Part shown: piece by piece, positions 54,723 to 64,000 of the stretch | Layout of the letters: every line of letters begins with the position of its first letter | Position numbering within the stretch: the first letter of the stretch is position 1 | Source of the DNA: JAWPMT01 sp965215825 | GTDB taxonomy: Bacteria > Bacteroidota > Bacteroidia > Cytophagales > Cyclobacteriaceae | Length of the DNA stretch: 64,000 bases | Direction of reading: 5' to 3' | Assembly: GCA_965215825.1 (NCBI GenBank) | Contig: CBDCEM010000003.1 | Coordinates: 124,001 to 188,000, forward strand | Made by a program: the position numbers and the translations under genes | Notes under the pieces: model-generated | What the model saw: only the letters and a program-made list of their open reading frames with translations | What the model was told of the DNA's origin: nothing | Database searches by the model: none

Positions 54723-54794
54723 GAGGTTAAGATAGCATGGATTTATGGAAAGGAATCAGCTGGGTGCTGCTACTTTATTGCTCCAGGTCAATGC

Positions 54795-55808
54795 CTAGCT
54801 CCTTAATAATTGAAGCACATACTTATAGAAAGCATCCTTATCAACTGTTTTTATGACGTGAGCCCATTTTTCACTGCCTGTTGAGCGATAAGTCTGACCT
54901 TCTGCGGGTACCCGGATATTTACTTCAAGTTCAATTTCCTCAGAAGAGAACGCGTCCGGGATACCCAGATAGGAGGTGGATAAAACGTCCCACATGAAAT
55001 AGGTGTACTCGTATGTAGGGATTGAATTTATCGTAGTGGCCCAGAACTGGGAGGCCAGATTCGAGAGTTTGAATTCTTTTTGATTAGCGATTTGAGCCAA
55101 AAATTTCATATTGACAGGAACGCTGTTGGTTACATCCAGCGCAACAAGTTTAAGGTTCAAATCCATCTTGATAAGCGATGCTGTGGCATAAGGGTCCCAA
55201 TAGGCATTCCACTCAGCAGTGCCGTTGTGCTTATGTGTGGATACATTACCCTTAGTATCTACCGCTCCACCCATCCAGATAACTTCCTGCACTTTTGCTT
55301 TCAATTCAGGATAGGTGTCAAGGGTCTTGACCAGGTTAGAGGAAGGGCCGGTGATTAAAACTGTCAATGGGGAAGAAGACTCACGAAGTTTTTGAGCGAT
55401 GAATTCATAAGCGGGTAGTTTACTTAATTGTCCTGGATTTTCGTTGGTAGTGAGCATCAAAGGGAAAGCATTAACAACCATGGGTTGCGCTCTCCATTCC
55501 TTAGGGAAGGGGTTGACAGGGCGGGCATAGCTGGCAGCTACTTCTACATTTCCCTTGCCTGTCAAAGCCAAAATCTTAAGTGTAGAGGTGGTTGCATCTT
55601 CCAGAAAACAATCAGCGGGAGTAACAACCACTCCTTCAAGATCTACGTGATCCATCTGAGTAAGCAATAGGAGAGATAGCAAGTCATCTATGCCTCCATC
55701 ATGGTCGAACAGGACTTTTTTTGTTGCATTCTGAGCAGTGGATCCGTGAAAACCGATTCCAAATACAACGAACAATACAATTACCCAGTGTTTGCTTACG
55801 GAACCCAT
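54795..55808 (-). CDS. Secreted inosine-uridine-type nucleoside hydrolase
   Basis: A 337-aa enzyme with a signal peptide (ends about residue 25, 'HGSTAQN'). The calcium-binding signature 'LFDHDGGIDDLLSL' matches the DxDxGxDD motif of nucleoside N-ribohydrolases. Later family segments are 'LTVLITGPSSNLVKTLD', 'EVIWMGGAVDTKGN', 'EWNAYWDPYATASLI' with the NxxxDP motif, and a C-terminal Asp in 'YFMWDVLSTSYL'. It splits the N-glycosidic bond of ribonucleosides outside the cytoplasm to release bases and ribose. It is 72 bp upstream of the hybrid regulator on the same strand, which may control it. Confidence 0.9.
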   Translation of the reverse strand: MGSVSKHWVIVLFVVFGIGFHGSTAQNATKKVLFDHDGGIDDLLSLLLLTQMDHVDLEGVVVTPADCFLEDATTSTLKILALTGKGNVEVAASYARPVNPFPKEWRAQPMVVNAFPLMLTTNENPGQLSKLPAYEFIAQKLRESSSPLTVLITGPSSNLVKTLDTYPELKAKVQEVIWMGGAVDTKGNVSTHKHNGTAEWNAYWDPYATASLIKMDLNLKLVALDVTNSVPVNMKFLAQIANQKEFKLSNLASQFWATTINSIPTYEYTYFMWDVLSTSYLGIPDAFSSEEIELEVNIRVPAEGQTYRSTGSEKWAHVIKTVDKDAFYKYVLQLLRS

Positions 55809-55964
55809 CCTTATTGGTCAATTTAATAAAGGAACAAATGTACAGAATGAAGAAAGATGCTTCAGTTGAAATTGAGAAATAGCATTTCTATTGTTCCGTT
55901 TTCCATGTGGTAGTTAATCTGAAATAGACGAGTCCTGTATAGTTACTTGCGCTCATTATGCACT

Positions 55965-55998
55965 AAAAAAGGAAGCTGCCTCTTTCGAAGCAGCTTCC
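55965..55998 (-). terminator. Intrinsic terminator of the giant adhesin gene
   Basis: On the minus strand GGAAGCTGC (55998-55990) pairs with GCAGCTTCC (55979-55971), followed by six T. It lies just after the stop at 56022. Confidence 0.8.
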
Positions 55999-56021
55999 TG
56001 TGTATTGTGATAACTATGAAA

Positions 56022-59000
56022 TCATAGCTTCAAAAACCTGAAGCTATTAACGCTATCTTTCGTTTCAAGAAGTATGAAATAGACCCCACTGGGATAGTCT
56101 TTGATGTTGAAAATCAGTTTTCCGGATTCCTCTTTTATCGACAGTTCCATTTTCTTGCCATCAATGTTTACAATGGAAATACTCTTCTTCGAAGGGATAC
56201 TTTCCAGGGTGATCTGATCCTGAGCTGGATTGGGATACAACGATATATTCGAAGTAAGTCCAACACTCAGTACTTCATCTTCATCCACTGTACCATTGCC
56301 ATCCAGATCTCCAGCGACTTCCCCATTACCGATAGTTCCATCCCCATTCACGTCACCCGCTATTTCACCTGTGCCAATACTGCCATCGCCATTTACATCT
56401 CCGGCAATTTCGCTACCATCAATGCTGCCATTACCATCAGTATCCCCCGCGACTTCTGCCTCACCGATGGTTCCATCACCATTAACATCGCCTGCTAATT
56501 CTCCGGTACCAATGACACCATCACCTGTGGTATCACCTGCAATTTCGTCCGACCCGATGCTACCATCTCCATTTACATCTCCGGCAATTTCTCCGGTGCC
56601 GAAACTTCCGTCACCATTGATATCTCCGGCCAATTCCCCAGAACCAATGGTACCATCACCGTTGGTATCACCAGCAAACTCGCCATCACCAATACCTCCA
56701 TCACCATTCATATCTCCCGCGATTTCCCCGGAACCAATGCTACCGTCTCCATTCACATCACCAGCTAACTCTCCCGTACCAATTGTGCCGTCCCCACTGG
56801 TATCACCTGCAATCTCGCCTGATGCTATACTGCCGTCTCCATTTAGGTCACCAGCAATTTCTCCAGTGCCGAAGCTTCCGTCCCCATTGATGTCACCGGC
56901 TAGCTCACCGGTGCCAATGCTGCCATCGCCATTCGTGTCTCCTGCGATTTCACTACCATCAACAGTTCCATCGCCATCAATATCTCCGACAACTTCTCCG
57001 TCTCCGATGTTGCCATCTCCATTGATGTCACCTGCTAACTCTCCTGTACCAATTGAACCGTCACCATTTGCATCCCCAGCGATTTCTCCTGATCCGATGC
57101 TACCATCACCGTTCGTATCACCTGCAATTTCACCTGTACCTAAACTTCCGTCACCATTGATGTCACCGGCCAATTCTCCGGTACCCAGTGAGCCATCACC
57201 GTTAGTGTCTCCAGCTATCTCACCATCACCAATACTGCCATCGCCATTCGTGTCTCCTGCGATTTCACCAGTTCCAATGCTTCCATCGCCATTTATATCC
57301 CCGGCTAGCTCTCCCGAACCAACCGAACCATCCCCATCTGCATCACCGGCGATTTCTCCTGATCCTATGCTGCCATCACCGTTCGTATCACCGGCAATTT
57401 CACCAGTTCCTAAACTTCCGTCGCCATTGATGTCACCCGCCAATTCTCCAGTGGCAAGTGAGCCATCACCATTAGCGTCTCCAGCAATCTCGCCATCACC
57501 AATACTTCCATCGCCATTCGTGTCTCCTGCGATTTCACCAGTTCCAATGCTTCCATCGCCATTTATATCCCCGGCTAGCTCTCCTGAACCAATCGAACCA
57601 TCACCATCTGCATCACCGGCGATTTCTCCTGATCCGATGCTGCCGTCACCGTTCGTATCACCTGCAATTTCACTTGTACCTAAACTTCCATCACCATTAA
57701 TGTCACCAGCCAATTCCCCAGTGCCAAGTGAGCCATCACCATTAGCGTCTCCAGCAATCTCGCCATCACCAATACTTCCATCGCCATTCGTATCTCCAGC
57801 GACCTCCCCAGTTCCGATTATGCCATCACCGTCGATATCTCCGGCAACCTCACCATCGCCTATTACACCATCACCGTTAATGTCCCCGGCCAACGTAGAA
57901 TAAGTGCCTGATACGCTTGTGGAAGATCCCAGATTACCAGCCAAATCGGTATACGAATCAGCAGGGACACTAATTTCAAAATTACCTGTAGGTGTGATAG
58001 TTGCCGTGTACTCGGTATTGCTGCTAGCAGCAAAATTGCTAAGTGTTGAGTTGCTTAAGCTGATATCCGATTCTTCAAAACCGGTCACTTCTTCACTGAA
58101 GGTAATCGTGATGGTAAATGCTTCAGTTACCTCAGAAGGCACTCCCGAAATAGAGACAGTCGGAGCTGTTTGGTCTGATTCAATGCTAAACTGAGTGGCA
58201 GCGCCATTACTATTTCCAGCCGCATCGGTTGCCACTCCCGCGCTTACATCCACAGTTACCGAGCCATCCGCAGTTGGCGTCAGTGTAAAAGTAAAGTTCG
58301 TATCGTCCGTGGTGGCAAAATCACTCAATGTAGCGTTTCCAACGGTTACATCTCCTTCCACAAAACCAGAAACAGCTTCGTTAAAAGTTATCGTAGCACC
58401 AAAAGAGGCATTATTAGTAGGATCTGATTCCGAAGAAGTGATGGAAATCGTAGGTGAGCTCTGATCCGTATCGACAGAAAGCTGAGTAGCGGCACTGTTA
58501 CCATTTTCAGCAGCGTCGGTTGCCTTATCTGCGTCAACATCTATAGTCACCGCCCCATCTTCAGCTGGAGTAATTGTTACCGTGTAGACCGTGGCGCTGG
58601 TACTTTGTAAATCGCTTGCCGTGCCATTACCTACGGTAACGTCTTCGACTGCAAATCCTGTTACATCTTCCGAGAACGTAAATGTGGCGGTGAAAGCTCC
58701 GTTTTGTGGATCAGTGGCATCGCTTGTGATCACTACCGTAGGGCCGGTTTCATCATTGGTAACACTTAGTTGTGTTGCTGCTATATTATTATTTCCCGCC
58801 GCATCAGTGGCTTTGTCAGCCGCAACATCAACGGTTACGTCTCCATCAGCAGACGGAGTGATCGTTGCGGTGTAGACTGTTGCGCTAGTGCTTTGGAAAT
58901 CACTGGAGGCCCCATTTCCTACTGTAATGTCTTCCGATGCAAATCCGGTTACGTCTTCGGAAAAGGTAAACGTCGCTGTAAAAGCTCCACTGGTTGGGTC

Positions 59001-62000
59001 TGCTGAACTCGTGATCGTTATAGTCGGCGCTGTTTCATCATTGGTAATGCTCAATTGCGTTGCAGCTGTGTTGTTGTTTCCGGCGATATCAGTCGATAAA
59101 TCCGCACCAACATCTATGGTCACATCGCCATCTGATGCAGGAGTGATGGTGGCTGTATAAACACTGGCACTGGAAGTTTGGAAATCGCTTGCTGTTCCAT
59201 TACCGACAGTAATGTCTTCTGAGGCAAAGCCCGTAACATCTTCTGAGAACGTAAACGTGGCTGTAAAGGCTCCGCTATGAGGATCTGAGGCATCACTTGT
59301 AATCGTCACAGTTGGGACAACTCCATCTATGATCAGGTTCTTGTTGTCACTCAAAGAATTTCCTCCACCAATAGTCGGTAAGGTCAAAGTAGCGTCGTTT
59401 CCAGCATCATCCTGGATTGTTCCACTGTTCAAAGTAAATGAAGTGGTTGAGGTATACTCAAGGTCATCAGATGTATCGCCTGCTTGTATCGTATAGTCAA
59501 AAGTCAAAGTGGTGGTGGCTGAACCCGAGGTGTAATCAATCAATGCGTCCGTGGTGCCTGTCTCAATTTCCAACTGCGGGGTTCCCGTAACGGTCATGAC
59601 CTCACTGAAGGTTATAGTGATGGGAATAACATCACCTTCTTTAAATGCTCCATCGGATGAGGTAGACGAAACACTGGAAACAGTAGGAGTTACCCCATCG
59701 ATCACAAGATCCTTATTGCCTGCAAGAGAATTGGTAGCTCCAGGAGCGGGGAGGGTCAACACCGCATCATTTCCAGCGTCATCCTGAACAGTTGCACTAG
59801 TAGACAGTTCCAAAGCATTTGCAGAGATGTAATCCAGGTCACTACTTTCTGTGCCTGTTTGAACAGTATAAGTGAAATTGATGGTCGTGGTGCCACTTCC
59901 GGAAACGGCGGCAATGTAATAATCAAGTGTTCCCGTCTCCAGCTGAAGTTGTAGTTGACTCAGGTCACTGATCGTAACAGCTTCGTTAAATACTACCTGG
60001 ACATTGACCTCATCATTGGTTTTGTAGCTTCCATCGTCCGAACTGGAAGTTACATTGCTAACCGTTGGTGCGGATGTGTCAATGGTGATCGACTTTGTAC
60101 TGCTTATGGAACCAGTAGCTCCCGGAGAAGCCAGTGTTATTGTGGCATCATTACCTGCAGCGTCCTGAATCATTCCGCCATTCAAGGTAAGCGCAGCGGT
60201 TGAAGTGTATTCAAGTCCGCCTCCATTGGTATCACCGGTTTGCACGGTGTAATTGAAAGTTAGTACAGTGGTGCCAGAACCTGACGCGTAATCCACTGTT
60301 TGATCCGTGTCGCCCGTTTCTAATTCTATTTGCGGTGTACCGGTCACGGTCACTGCTTCGCTAAAGGTCACTGTAACGGGTATGACGTCACCTGCTTTGT
60401 AACTGCCAGTGGATACTGTGGAGGTTACATCGTTCACTGTGGGAGCAACTGCATCTACAACCAGGTCTTTGTTATCGCTAAGAGAACTGCCACCACCAAT
60501 GGTAGGCAAAGTCAGCGTTGCGTCGTTACCTGCTGCATCCTGAATGGTTACTCCCGAAGCTGCTTCGAGTGCATTAATATCAAAGTACTCCAGGTCACTG
60601 GAAGATTCACCGGTTCCCACACAATACTGAAACTCCAGAGTGGTGGTCCCACTACCGAAAGAACCTCCATTGACATTGATCGTCTGGTCTGTGTCGCCGG
60701 TTTCCATTTTCAAGGTAGGGAAACCCGTTACTGTTACAGCTTCACTAAAGGTGACCTGAATTATAGCACAATCGTTCAGGATGAGTGTACCATCTGCTGT
60801 TGACGAAGTGACATTGGTCACGGTCGGAGCAGTGGTATCAATGGTAAGGGTCAATGCATTACTAAGAGCACCCGTTGCCCCCGGAGAGGCCAACGTCAAC
60901 GTTGCATCATTGCCCGCCTCGTCTTTGATCGTGCCCCCGTTTAGGTTCAACGCGGTAGTGGATGTGTAATCCAAAGCTGCGCTTTCATCACCTGCCTGTA
61001 CTGTATAAGTAAAAGTAAGGCTGGTCGTTCCGGAACCTGATGTATAGTCTATCGTCTGATCTGTCGTTCCGGTCTCCAATTCTAGCTGTGGGGTACCCGT
61101 CACACTCACCGCCTCGCTGAAGTTGACCAGAATGGGAATAACAACAGACTCCTTATAACTACCATTAACAAAAGTAGAAGATACGCTTGTTACTGTTGGA
61201 ACAGTGGTGTCAATTGAAATCGACTTGGTATTGCTTATTGATCCTGACGCTCCAGGAGCGGCCAATGTCAATGTGGCATCATTACCCGCATCATCCTGGA
61301 TCGTTCCGCCATTCAACATTAGGGCGTTGGATGAAGTGTATTCAAGTCCTCCTCCGTTGGTATCTCCCGCCTGTACGGTGTAGTTAAAGGTCAGTGTGAT
61401 AGTTCCAGAACCTGATGAATAGTCGATCACCTGATCGGTGGTACCTGTTTCTAATTCTATCTGTGGTGTTCCTGTTACAGTGACCGCTTCACTAAAAGTC
61501 ACCGTTATGGGTATTACATCACCCTCATTGTAAGTGCCTGAGGATACAGTAGATGTCACATCGGTTACTGTGGGCACAGTTGTGTCAATAGTGATCGACT
61601 TTGTGCTGCTTATGGAACCAGTAGCTCCAGGAGAAGCCAATGTAAGCGTGGCATCGTTGCCCGCAGCATCTTTGATCGTTCCGCTATTTAAAGTCAACGC
61701 ATTGGTTGAGGTATATTCAAGTCCTCCTCCATTCGTATCTCCTGCCTGAACCGTGTAGTCAAAGGTTAATGTCGTGGTTGTAGAACCTGAAGTGTAATCA
61801 ACCGTTTGGTCCGTAGTACCTGTTTCCAGTTCTATCTGTGGCGTACCCGTTACGGTCACTGCTTCGCTAAAAGTTACCGTTACAGGTATGACATCACCTT
61901 CTTTGTATGAACCAGTAGATGCTGTAGAAGAGACACTTGTTACGGTCGGAGCAATCGCGTCTATTACCAGATCTTTGTTATCACTCAATGAATTACCTCC

Positions 62001-64000
62001 GCCAATGGTAGGTAAGGTCAGAGTGGCATCATTGCCCGCTGCATCTCGAATGGTTACGCCTGCACCTGCTTCGAGTGCATTAATATCAAAGTACTCCAGG
62101 TCACTGGAAGATTCACCGGTTCCCACACAATACTGAAACTCCAGAGTGGTGGTCCCACTACCGAAAGAACCTCCATTGACATTGATCGTCTGGTCTGTGT
62201 CGCCGGTTTCCATTTTCAAGGTAGGGAAACCCGTTACTGTTACAGCTTCACTAAAGGTGACCTGAATTATAGCACAATCGTTCAGGATGAGTGTACCATC
62301 TGCTGTTGACGAAGTGACATTGGTCACGGTCGGAGCAGTGGTATCAATGGTAAGGGTCAATGCATTACTAAGAGCACCCGTTGCCCCCGGAGAGGCCAAC
62401 GTCAACGTTGCATCATTGCCCGCCTCGTCTTTGATCGTGCCCCCGTTTAGGTTCAACGCGGTAGTGGATGTGTAATCCAAAGCTGCGCTTTCATCACCTG
62501 CCTGTACTGTATAAGTAAAAGTAAGGCTGGTCGTTCCGGAACCTGATGTATAGTCTATCGTCTGATCTGTCGTTCCGGTCTCCAATTCTAGCTGTGGGGT
62601 ACCCGTCACACTCACCGCCTCGCTGAAGTTGACCAGAATGGGAATAACAACAGACTCCTTATAACTACCATTAACAAAAGTAGAAGATACGCTTGTTACT
62701 GTTGGAACAGTGGTGTCAATTGAAATCGACTTGGTATTGCTTATTGATCCTGACGCTCCAGGAGCGGCCAATGTCAATGTGGCATCATTACCCGCATCAT
62801 CCTGGATCGTTCCGCCATTCAACATTAGGGCGTTGGATGAAGTGTATTCAAGTCCTCCTCCGTTGGTATCTCCCGCCTGTACGGTGTAGTTAAAGGTCAG
62901 TGTGATAGTTCCAGAACCTGATGAATAGTCGATCACCTGATCGGTGGTACCTGTTTCTAATTCTATCTGTGGTGTTCCTGTTACAGTGACCGCTTCACTA
63001 AAAGTCACCGTTATGGGTATTACATCACCCTCATTGTAAGTGCCTGAGGATACAGTAGATGTCACATCGGTTACTGTGGGCACAGTTGTGTCAATAGTGA
63101 TCGACTTTGTGCTGCTTATGGAACCAGTAGCTCCAGGAGAAGCCAATGTAAGCGTGGCATCGTTGCCCGCAGCATCTTTGATCGTTCCGCTATTTAAAGT
63201 CAACGCATTGGTTGAGGTATATTCAAGTCCTCCTCCATTCGTATCTCCTGCCTGAACCGTGTAGTCAAAGGTTAATGTCGTGGTTGTAGAACCTGAAGTG
63301 TAATCAACCGTTTGGTCCGTAGTACCTGTTTCCAGTTCTATCTGTGGCGTACCCGTTACGGTCACTGCTTCGCTAAAAGTTACCGTTACAGGTATGACAT
63401 CACCTTCTTTGTATGAACCAGTAGATGCTGTAGAAGAGACACTTGTTACGGTCGGAGCAATCGCGTCTATTACCAGATCTTTGTTATCACTCAATGAATT
63501 ACCTCCGCCAATGGTAGGTAAGGTCAGAGTGGCATCATTGCCCGCTGCATCTCGAATGGTTACGCCTGCACCTGCTTCGAGGGCGTTCACGTCAAAGTAT
63601 TCCAAATCGGCAGACGATTCTCCGGAACCCACGCAATACAAAAACTCCAGGGTGGTAGTACCGCTACCAAAAGAGCCTCCATTCACGTTGATGGTTTGGT
63701 CGGTATCACCGGTTTCCATTTTCACGGTAGGGAAGCCCACCACAGTCACTGCTTCACTAAAGGTTACCTGAATCACTGCACAATCATTGAGTTTCAGTGT
63801 GCCATCTGCAGTGGAGGAAGTCACATTGGTCACTGTGGGCCCAAACTGGTCGTTCAGTGTGGTGGTATTGTTACTTTGGGTACTTAATGCCGCACCACCG
63901 CTTCCGTCATAAATTTCATCGGTAACCGGAGAAACTGTTAATGTTTCCGAGCCATCCGGAGTGCCAGTAACACTAAAAAATATTCTAATAGTAGTCTCTC
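56022..64000 (-). CDS. Giant repetitive T9SS-secreted surface protein, N-terminus outside the window
   Basis: At least 2658 residues; the frame is open through the right edge, so the internal GTG at 63833 is not the start. Order from the N-terminal side: many Ig-like domains of about 100 aa ('VTVTFSEAVTVTGTPQIELE', 'AGNDATLTLASPGATGSISS'), then five or six Big-type domains ('FTATFTFSEDVTGFASEDIT'), then 36 consecutive 15-residue calcium-loop repeats of the form GDxNGDGSIGxGEIA (56268-57887), then a T9SS sorting domain ('NISLYPNPAQDQITLESIPS', ending 'SFRFLKL'). It is probably an extended, calcium-stiffened adhesin or matrix filament. A 1506-bp segment is duplicated in tandem (60560-63581). 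Confidence 0.9.
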   Translation of the reverse strand, partial: ETTIRIFFSVTGTPDGSETLTVSPVTDEIYDGSGGAALSTQSNNTTTLNDQFGPTVTNVTSSTADGTLKLNDCAVIQVTFSEAVTVVGFPTVKMETGDTDQTINVNGGSFGSGTTTLEFLYCVGSGESSADLEYFDVNALEAGAGVTIRDAAGNDATLTLPTIGGGNSLSDNKDLVIDAIAPTVTSVSSTASTGSYKEGDVIPVTVTFSEAVTVTGTPQIELETGTTDQTVDYTSGSTTTTLTFDYTVQAGDTNGGGLEYTSTNALTLNSGTIKDAAGNDATLTLASPGATGSISSTKSITIDTTVPTVTDVTSTVSSGTYNEGDVIPITVTFSEAVTVTGTPQIELETGTTDQVIDYSSGSGTITLTFNYTVQAGDTNGGGLEYTSSNALMLNGGTIQDDAGNDATLTLAAPGASGSISNTKSISIDTTVPTVTSVSSTFVNGSYKESVVIPILVNFSEAVSVTGTPQLELETGTTDQTIDYTSGSGTTSLTFTYTVQAGDESAALDYTSTTALNLNGGTIKDEAGNDATLTLASPGATGALSNALTLTIDTTAPTVTNVTSSTADGTLILNDCAIIQVTFSEAVTVTGFPTLKMETGDTDQTINVNGGSFGSGTTTLEFQYCVGTGESSSDLEYFDINALEAGAGVTIRDAAGNDATLTLPTIGGGNSLSDNKDLVIDAIAPTVTSVSSTASTGSYKEGDVIPVTVTFSEAVTVTGTPQIELETGTTDQTVDYTSGSTTTTLTFDYTVQAGDTNGGGLEYTSTNALTLNSGTIKDAAGNDATLTLASPGATGSISSTKSITIDTTVPTVTDVTSTVSSGTYNEGDVIPITVTFSEAVTVTGTPQIELETGTTDQVIDYSSGSGTITLTFNYTVQAGDTNGGGLEYTSSNALMLNGGTIQDDAGNDATLTLAAPGASGSISNTKSISIDTTVPTVTSVSSTFVNGSYKESVVIPILVNFSEAVSVTGTPQLELETGTTDQTIDYTSGSGTTSLTFTYTVQAGDESAALDYTSTTALNLNGGTIKDEAGNDATLTLASPGATGALSNALTLTIDTTAPTVTNVTSSTADGTLILNDCAIIQVTFSEAVTVTGFPTLKMETGDTDQTINVNGGSFGSGTTTLEFQYCVGTGESSSDLEYFDINALEAASGVTIQDAAGNDATLTLPTIGGGSSLSDNKDLVVDAVAPTVNDVTSTVSTGSYKAGDVIPVTVTFSEAVTVTGTPQIELETGDTDQTVDYASGSGTTVLTFNYTVQTGDTNGGGLEYTSTAALTLNGGMIQDAAGNDATITLASPGATGSISSTKSITIDTSAPTVSNVTSSSDDGSYKTNDEVNVQVVFNEAVTISDLSQLQLQLETGTLDYYIAAVSGSGTTTINFTYTVQTGTESSDLDYISANALELSTSATVQDDAGNDAVLTLPAPGATNSLAGNKDLVIDGVTPTVSSVSSTSSDGAFKEGDVIPITITFSEVMTVTGTPQLEIETGTTDALIDYTSGSATTTLTFDYTIQAGDTSDDLEYTSTTSFTLNSGTIQDDAGNDATLTLPTIGGGNSLSDNKNLIIDGVVPTVTITSDASDPHSGAFTATFTFSEDVTGFASEDITVGNGTASDFQTSSASVYTATITPASDGDVTIDVGADLSTDIAGNNNTAATQLSITNDETAPTITITSSADPTSGAFTATFTFSEDVTGFASEDITVGNGASSDFQSTSATVYTATITPSADGDVTVDVAADKATDAAGNNNIAATQLSVTNDETGPTVVITSDATDPQNGAFTATFTFSEDVTGFAVEDVTVGNGTASDLQSTSATVYTVTITPAEDGAVTIDVDADKATDAAENGNSAATQLSVDTDQSSPTISITSSESDPTNNASFGATITFNEAVSGFVEGDVTVGNATLSDFATTDDTNFTFTLTPTADGSVTVDVSAGVATDAAGNSNGAATQFSIESDQTAPTVSISGVPSEVTEAFTITITFSEEVTGFEESDISLSNSTLSNFAASSNTEYTATITPTGNFEISVPADSYTDLAGNLGSSTSVSGTYSTLAGDINGDGVIGDGEVAGDIDGDGIIGTGEVAGDTNGDGSIGDGEIAGDANGDGSLGTGELAGDINGDGSLGTSEIAGDTNGDGSIGSGEIAGDADGDGSIGSGELAGDINGDGSIGTGEIAGDTNGDGSIGDGEIAGDANGDGSLATGELAGDINGDGSLGTGEIAGDTNGDGSIGSGEIAGDADGDGSVGSGELAGDINGDGSIGTGEIAGDTNGDGSIGDGEIAGDTNGDGSLGTGELAGDINGDGSLGTGEIAGDTNGDGSIGSGEIAGDANGDGSIGTGELAGDINGDGNIGDGEVVGDIDGDGTVDGSEIAGDTNGDGSIGTGELAGDINGDGSFGTGEIAGDLNGDGSIASGEIAGDTSGDGTIGTGELAGDVNGDGSIGSGEIAGDMNGDGGIGDGEFAGDTNGDGTIGSGELAGDINGDGSFGTGEIAGDVNGDGSIGSDEIAGDTTGDGVIGTGELAGDVNGDGTIGEAEVAGDTDGNGSIDGSEIAGDVNGDGSIGTGEIAGDVNGDGTIGNGEVAGDLDGNGTVDEDEVLSVGLTSNISLYPNPAQDQITLESIPSKKSISIVNIDGKKMELSIKEESGKLIFNIKDYPSGVYFILLETKDSVNSFRFLKL
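56268..57887 (-). repeat. 36 tandem 45-bp units encoding calcium-loop repeats
   Basis: Thirty-six units of 15 codons without a break, consensus G-D-x-N-G-D-G-S-I-G-x-G-E-[IL]-A. Each resembles one dockerin/EF-hand calcium loop (DxNxDGxIxxxE). Units vary mostly at positions 3, 9, 11 and 14, and a higher-order period of about six units (270 bp) is visible among units 3-19. Confidence 0.9.
60560..63581 (-). repeat. Perfect 1506-bp tandem duplication inside the giant adhesin
   Basis: 60560-62075 and 62066-63581 appear identical, period 1506 bp (502 codons, in frame). Identity breaks at the C-terminal-side edge at 60559/62065, where 'GAGV' versus 'ASGV' sequence begins, and at the other edge at 62076/63582. 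The copy covers four or five Ig-like domains. Checked by eye at many points, including all shadow frames, not base by base. Confidence 0.85.

Noticed and set aside
56230..57903. 557-codon open plus-strand frame opposite the giant adhesin, rich in Pro and Ser
   Set aside because: It is the exact antisense of the 45-bp repeats; a stop-free unit repeated 36 times stays open by chance. No start context and no known family.
60781..63771. Multiple plus-strand frames opposite the adhesin, in identical pairs 1506 bp apart
   Set aside because: They are shadows of the tandem duplication; useful only as evidence that the copies are identical.

Overview
The window looks like a chromosomal segment of a member of the Bacteroidota, most likely a free-living Cytophagales-type bacterium. 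The pointers are a C-terminal type IX secretion (T9SS) sorting domain on two giant surface proteins, a one-piece hybrid two-component regulator, a TonB receptor with a CarboxypepD-regulatory-like domain, LytS/LytTR pairs, and promoter-like elements of the Bacteroidota form TTTG-N19/20-TAnnTTTG. The genus cannot be named from sequence alone. No rRNA or tRNA gene was seen.

Layout. 1-1.9 kb: end of a polysaccharide locus (O-antigen ligase-like protein, GT2 glycosyltransferase) and a small NTF2-fold protein. 2.0-2.3 kb: a dense run of hairpins ending in one copy of a duplicated candidate small RNA; the second copy is at 6.4 kb. 2.5-6.2 kb: secreted amidohydrolase, small secreted protein, LytS/LytTR two-component pair. 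7.3-10.6 kb: a tight four-gene RNA-modification operon with an Arm/Rmt-like 16S rRNA methyltransferase, an RsmI-like 2'-O-methyltransferase, a divergent tRNA-guanine-transglycosylase homologue and a second Arm/Rmt-like methyltransferase. 10.9-14.6 kb: VOC protein, unknown protein, membrane protein and a NarL-type two-component pair. 15.4-16.7 kb: gene debris (transposase relic, lone LytTR domain, 5'-truncated frame).

16.8-37.4 kb is one 20.6-kb operon of seven co-directional genes: a 1358-aa unknown, two 1.37-kaa LamG/propeller-like/S74-chaperone paralogues, an 803-aa helical protein, a very compact subtilisin-like protease, a DUF6603 protein and a 682-aa unknown. None has a visible signal peptide or T9SS tail. 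It reads as one multi-protein apparatus of unknown function.

37.4-46.3 kb: TPR lipoprotein, TonB-dependent receptor, a decayed zone (PAS kinase fragment, frameshifted TPR protein), an intact insertion sequence with inverted repeats, and a degenerate 41-bp tandem repeat. 46.4-64 kb, all on the minus strand: a T9SS protein with three C-type lectin modules, a hybrid two-component regulator, a nucleoside hydrolase, and a giant repetitive adhesin that runs off the window. The adhesin carries 36 calcium-loop repeats and an apparently perfect 1506-bp tandem duplication.

The two best candidates for undescribed biology are the RNA-modification quartet, whose recognised families act at the ribosomal decoding centre or swap bases in RNA, and the seven-gene S74/DUF6603/subtilase operon. 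The duplicated small RNA with matching promoters is third.
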